NCBI GenBank assembly: GCA_937949745.1
Contig: CALECM010000115.1
Location: 1 to 15,648, forward strand
Source: an uncultured Bacteroidales bacterium
GTDB lineage: Bacteria > Bacteroidota > Bacteroidia > Bacteroidales > WCHB1-69
DNA: 15,648 nucleotides
Reading direction: 5' to 3'
Under the pieces are notes generated by a model. The model had not been told where the DNA came from, did not search any database, and saw only the letters and a list, made by a program, of their open reading frames with translations. Below, one piece after another: positions 12,434-15,648 of this stretch (its first letter is position 1; every line of letters starts with the position of its first letter). Made by a program: the position numbers and the translations under genes.

Positions 12434-13531
12434 CTATTTTTTAGGAACAGTATCTCTTTGATTTAATTGCTGGGGAATGGCCTTATAAAATTTTAAAAGT
12501 AAATCTACACCTTGAGCTGTTACGTTTGAAACAGGATTCGGCATTTGTACGTCTGGGCCTGCATCCAAAATATTTATTATAACACCACCCACAACGCCTA
12601 TAGCAACCTTCCCTGCATTTGTTCCATAAAACATCGTTGCTTTGCCATACGCATTAACTCCTACAGAATATAAACTCGGAGCCGCTGTCGATGCAGCAGC
12701 ACCCACGGCAACGCCTCCAGTAACAATAAGGCCTCCTGTTGCAACAGATTTTATTACCGGGTCATTTTTGATATAATCAGCGAAAGGGCCTGCACTAAAT
12801 TCCCATTGTTTTTGGTATTCTGATTTTGCAGGCCGTATTTCTCCATTATCTTTTTGATAAGGTTGGATTTCCGAAGTTTTAGTTACTTGAGCCAGTTGGC
12901 GTATTTGCTGTTGTTGGGCGTAAGCACTGCCCAAGCCTCCCGATGGATCAACAGGGTTTGCAAATTGTGGAATAAGATTTAGTGGAATATTCGTGTTTTG
13001 ATACTTTGTATCACTTGCAGGACCTTCAACCTTAGATGCAGAAACAACAACTTCATTCATCAGTACAAAGGGTTTTGCTGACGAACCGGAACCGTCACGT
13101 AACCCTTCCTGAACCTGATCCGAACTTTGTTGTTTATTTTGTTGCTGCGGTTCTACCCCCTCCATGCCATCCAGGTCAATCATCGTCACCGGGTTATTGC
13201 TGGCATACTGAAACGGTGTTAACTCCGGATATTTAAATTGCAACGGATCCACACTCACAAACCGGCACAACCAGTCGGCATAATAGCGCATCCCGTAATA
13301 GTAAAGTCCGGTTTCCTCATCCTTTTCTTTACCGCAGTAATTATACCTTTTCAAAGAAATTTCGGTCTCACTTCTTGCCGAACTGTAAGAAGTACTACCA
13401 AACGGATAATACTCTTCGTAAGAAATGAGCTTACCTATATCGCCTAATTCCAGGCATGCACTGCCCAAATGGTTATCGTATTGATAACGCAAAACTATGG
13501 TGGTCTGTCCGTTGGTAGTTCTGGTTTGCAT
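12434..13531 (-). CDS. Displaced Rhs core end with hydrophobic tip
   Basis: The 365-residue frame contains the end of the Rhs core: RYQYDNHLGSACLEL (15-29), SYEEYYPFGSTSY (37-49), YCGKEKDEETGLYYYGMRYY (65-84), then ADWLCR and FVSVDPLQFKYPELTPFQYA to IDLDG (118-122). The tip has a glutamine-rich linker (about 127-215), then a glycine/alanine-rich hydrophobic stretch VATGGLIVTGGVAVGAAAS (263-281) and a second one VAIGVVGGVIINIL (309-322). Hydrophobic helices of this kind suggest membrane insertion or passage, but no toxin family is recognised. The ATG at 13531 is not a natural start: the core homology continues upstream in broken frames (13532-13672), so this is a displaced 3' end of an Rhs gene. 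An 84-residue membrane protein follows 11 bases later. Confidence 0.75.
   Translation of the reverse strand: MQTRTTNGQTTIVLRYQYDNHLGSACLELGDIGKLISYEEYYPFGSTSYSSARSETEISLKRYNYCGKEKDEETGLYYYGMRYYADWLCRFVSVDPLQFKYPELTPFQYASNNPVTMIDLDGMEGVEPQQQNKQQSSDQVQEGLRDGSGSSAKPFVLMNEVVVSASKVEGPASDTKYQNTNIPLNLIPQFANPVDPSGGLGSAYAQQQQIRQLAQVTKTSEIQPYQKDNGEIRPAKSEYQKQWEFSAGPFADYIKNDPVIKSVATGGLIVTGGVAVGAAASTAAPSLYSVGVNAYGKATMFYGTNAGKVAIGVVGGVIINILDAGPDVQMPNPVSNVTAQGVDLLLKFYKAIPQQLNQRDTVPKK
13249..13322 (-). repeat. Near-identical Rhs core DNA, copy 1
   Basis: These 74 bases match 15019-15092 at 72 of 74 positions by eye. They encode the DEETGLYYYGMRYYADWLCR and FVSV part of the core. Near-identity at third codon positions shows recent recombination or conversion between the displaced and expressed Rhs cores. 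Confidence 0.85.
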
Positions 13532-13672
13532 GCGTAAGAAAGTTTCTCGTCGTCAGAAACTGAAATTTCTTTCCGTTCGGTTCTAAGGTAAAGTTATTCT
13601 ATTTTCGATACAGTTCTAAGCCGCAAATATAGTAATATATCTCTCTTTGCTTTGATATTCGCAATTTTAGGT
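13532..13672 (-). pseudogene. Frameshifted remnant of Rhs core upstream of displaced tip
   Basis: Translating upstream of 13531 gives ISKQREIYYYICGLELYRK and then a TAG stop (13601-13599), matching KTNKVEKYYYICGFEVIREY of the neighbouring Rhs gene. Further on, EISVSDDEK in one frame and ETFLRM in another match VSVADEEKVFLRM, showing a frameshift at about 13540-13550. Homology fades near 13672, which marks the left recombination border. The remnant shows that this tip is no longer joined to a full Rhs gene. Confidence 0.7.
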
Positions 13673-13697
13673 GCAAGATGTAACACAATCCACTCTA

Positions 13698-14120
13698 TCA
13701 GTTTAAACTTCTGATTTTTCTAAAAGATTGAATATTACCTATAGAGGTTGATATATAAGTGAAATATTTATTTGAGAAACCAGTAAACTCATAGCATAAT
13801 GTATCTTCATTTGAAACATAACTAATGAAAATATTATTATCCATGTTCCTGTCTAAATATGACAAGTCACATGAAGAATTGCTAAGAAAATAATCAAAAA
13901 CGGAGAGAGTGTCTATTTCCCAAGATTTATATTTATAGTACCAAGTGACTTTGCCTTCTTTAAACATCAAAATAAAATTAGTATCATCAATAGATTCCCA
14001 AACTCCTTCTATATAACTTTCCCATTTTGTTTCACAATTATAATTTTGATGACGGGTAACAGAGCAATTATACATAATAAAAGATAATATGGTAATTATC
14101 GTAAAATATCTGTATTTCAT
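13698..14120 (-). CDS. Lipoprotein, candidate immunity to GH19-type Rhs tip
   Basis: The 140-residue protein has an N-terminal signal MKYRYFTIITILSFIMYNCS with a cysteine at 19. The lipobox is loose (MYNC), as is common in this phylum, so it is probably an outer- or inner-membrane lipoprotein facing the periplasm. The mature domain has WESYIEGVWESIDDTNFILM (about 33-52) and a beta-rich pattern (KEGKVTWYYKYKSWEIDTL), reminiscent of small lipocalin-like or lipoprotein folds but not assignable. Its ATG overlaps the TGA of the Rhs gene by 4 bases (ATGA), so the two are translationally coupled. A periplasmic lipoprotein is just what would protect against a peptidoglycan-cutting toxin, and this matching location is the strongest argument for an immunity role. 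Confidence 0.75.
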   Translation of the reverse strand: MKYRYFTIITILSFIMYNCSVTRHQNYNCETKWESYIEGVWESIDDTNFILMFKEGKVTWYYKYKSWEIDTLSVFDYFLSNSSCDLSYLDRNMDNNIFISYVSNEDTLCYEFTGFSNKYFTYISTSIGNIQSFRKIRSLN

Positions 14121-15648
14121 TTGAGTAATATTTCTTTTGCGTTATTATAAATTGATTCTCTATCGGAAAGCCCATTATAACCACCATTGACTAATTTTGT
14201 AATTTTTTTAACTGTTGTTGAATCAATTGACGTTTTGTTCAAAACTTTTGTCTGAAAATACCAAAATGCAGCAAGAATAGAATTTTTGTCTTCAGTTAAT
14301 AAATCAGGGGATGTAACAAAATCTAAATCACTGGAATAATTCCCTTTCATGAACTTTGTAAAATTGGAATAATTATTTTTTCCAGTAAGTTGGAATATGC
14401 CACGGCCTCTATATTTGTATCCATCTCCACTCGAAAAATTATCATTTCCCATCCTTCCACCATAAACTATATTGGCAATATCTTCTTGTTTAGCGGCTTG
14501 TTTTTTTGTTCTACCATATAATTCTGCATCATATTTCCCTTCAACCGCATCACCTTTATAAAAATATTTTGGAAAAGTTTTTACTAAACCATCTACACTA
14601 TAATTAAGATTTTCTATTGAACCGAGACCATTTTTAAAACCACCTGCTTCATGACCTGCTTGGGATAAAAAATGAACAATAGAAATCATATCTGTTAAGC
14701 CAAAATCTTTTCCTTCAATATTGATCATGGCCTCAATTGTTTGTAATGCATTGATATTGCCATTCGGAAAAATAGAAGAAAGATCTGATGATGTAATAGC
14801 TACATCAACCGCATTCCATTGGTCATTATTCCAAACCCATCCTTGATTTACACCTTCAATTGTATTTAGATTATCATCTAGTTTAGGTAAAACAGCCCCT
14901 TCTCCTATATATTTTCCAGGTTCTTTTGGTTCCGCTCCATCCAAATCAATATAACTTATCGGTTTATTCCCTGCATACTGATACGGAGTATAATAAGGAT
15001 ACTTAAACTGTAGCGGGTCCACACTCACAAACCGGCACAACCAGTCCGCATAATAGCGCATCCCGTAATAGTAAAGTCCAGTTTCCTCATCCCGTTCTTT
15101 TCCACAATATCTATATCGCTTTAAAGAAATATTTATACAACTACTGGATGTATAATAACTGGTTTGCCCAAATGGGTAATACTCTTCATAAGAAATAACA
15201 CTTCCATCATGCGATAATTCCAGACAGGCACTTCCCAAATGGTTATCATATTGATAACGCAGCACAGTGGTTGCTTGTCCGTTGTTTATCTTACTCTCCA
15301 TCCTTAAAAATACTTTTTCTTCATCTGCAACAGATACGGTGTGGTATTCATTAACAACCGTTGCTTCAGCACTGGTATTGGCATATTCCCGTATCACTTC
15401 AAAGCCGCAAATATAGTAATATTTTTCTACCTTGTTTGTTTTTACCACTATTTTTCGGGTACGATTTCCTTCTATATCATAATGATAGTGAGAAATAAAG
15501 GTTCCGTTTCCTGAGCCTGTCAATTGATCTTTGTAGTCCCAATTCATCGAACTAAGATGCGGCATGGTTAGCATATTACCATGTGCATCGTAAGTGTATT
15601 GATTAATAGTTTGATTATTATGTTTTAATAATCGATTGTTATTTTCAT
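14117..15648 (-). CDS. Rhs/Tc toxin C-like protein with GH19-type peptidoglycan hydrolase tip (5' end beyond window)
   Basis: The frame is open to the window edge; 24 further codons lie before the first in-window ATG at 15574 (reading HNNQTINQYTYDAHGNMLTM, an Rhs YD repeat), so this is the 3' part of a larger gene. Numbering from 15574: YD repeats 1-60, core HLGSACLEL (112-120), YCGKERDEETGLYYYGMRYY (156-175), FVSVDPLQFKYPYYTPYQYA (182-201) and IDLDG (209-213). The tip (214-485) has GH19 chitinase/endolysin signatures: FLSQAGHEAGGF (302-313; Glu309 probably catalytic), ENLNYS (321-326), GDGYKYRGRGIFQLTG (383-398) and VNGGYNGLSDR (462-472). Such domains cut peptidoglycan or chitin glycans, and here a cell-wall target in rival bacteria is most likely. 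The lipoprotein gene overlaps its stop by 4 bases. Confidence 0.85.
   Translation of the reverse strand, partial: ENNNRLLKHNNQTINQYTYDAHGNMLTMPHLSSMNWDYKDQLTGSGNGTFISHYHYDIEGNRTRKIVVKTNKVEKYYYICGFEVIREYANTSAEATVVNEYHTVSVADEEKVFLRMESKINNGQATTVLRYQYDNHLGSACLELSHDGSVISYEEYYPFGQTSYYTSSSCINISLKRYRYCGKERDEETGLYYYGMRYYADWLCRFVSVDPLQFKYPYYTPYQYAGNKPISYIDLDGAEPKEPGKYIGEGAVLPKLDDNLNTIEGVNQGWVWNNDQWNAVDVAITSSDLSSIFPNGNINALQTIEAMINIEGKDFGLTDMISIVHFLSQAGHEAGGFKNGLGSIENLNYSVDGLVKTFPKYFYKGDAVEGKYDAELYGRTKKQAAKQEDIANIVYGGRMGNDNFSSGDGYKYRGRGIFQLTGKNNYSNFTKFMKGNYSSDLDFVTSPDLLTEDKNSILAAFWYFQTKVLNKTSIDSTTVKKITKLVNGGYNGLSDRESIYNNAKEILLK
15019..15092 (-). repeat. Near-identical Rhs core DNA, copy 2
   Basis: This is the partner of 13249-13322 within the expressed-type Rhs gene. 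It is a likely crossover site for exchanging tips. Shorter versions of the adjacent DPLQF...DLDG segment occur near 11535-11625 and 9855-9950. Confidence 0.85.

Noticed and set aside
13036..13447. Plus-strand frames over the displaced Rhs core
   Set aside because: They are antisense to conserved core sequence and match nothing recognisable.
15502..15574. ATG at 15574 as the start of the Rhs gene
   Set aside because: The frame is open to the window edge and continues as a normal YD repeat (YTYDAHGNM), so this is an internal methionine.

Overview
The window looks like an accessory region of a Bacteroidota chromosome, probably Bacteroidales. Three things support this: AT-rich intergenic DNA, promoters with the Bacteroidota -7 element TAnnTTTG and mostly no Shine-Dalgarno sequence, and a large two-lobed M16 peptidase with a Sec signal. 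No species can be named from the sequence alone. There is no rRNA, tRNA or CRISPR array.

Layout. (1) 1-1170, plus strand: three small membrane-protein genes, the last of DUF4190 type, ending at a nested inverted repeat (1174-1250). (2) 1273-6338, minus strand: a run of short operons that look like toxin-antitoxin or defence modules. They are a TIGR04255-family gene with a SQxCD-like partner and a newly noticed 57-codon gene between them; a Panacea-domain antitoxin with a candidate toxin; a PIN-domain ribonuclease with a 114-residue partner; and a ClpP-fold SDH-type serine protease with a 69-residue partner. The leaders in front of the first three are copies of one ~140-bp element carrying the promoter, and a fourth, shortened copy lies at 5081-5130. 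(3) 6773-9592, plus strand: a housekeeping-like secreted M16 metallopeptidase with a clear promoter and a strong terminator. (4) 9629-15648, minus strand: an Rhs (Tc toxin C-like) polymorphic toxin locus.

The Rhs locus reads from right to left. First comes the 3' end of an Rhs gene running off the window edge; its tip is a GH19-type peptidoglycan hydrolase, followed by an overlapping lipoprotein immunity candidate. Next is a displaced second core/tip (12434-13672) with a broken upstream reading frame, a small membrane protein as immunity candidate and a terminator. Then comes an orphan tip (10786-11718) that keeps only the last ~35 residues of the core, paired with a secreted 243-residue protein. 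The last orphan tip (9629-10003) is degenerate. A short plus-strand fragment at about 11906-12037 may be the 3' end of a transposase. This is the expected architecture of a toxin gene that swaps tips by recombination in the conserved core, with discarded tip-immunity pairs stored downstream.

The main points of interest are the shared promoter/leader element in front of unrelated toxin-antitoxin-like operons, the overlapping small gene in the TIGR04255 module, the unrecognised Rhs tips and their immunity candidates, and a terminator-like sequence common to two orphan Rhs cassettes.
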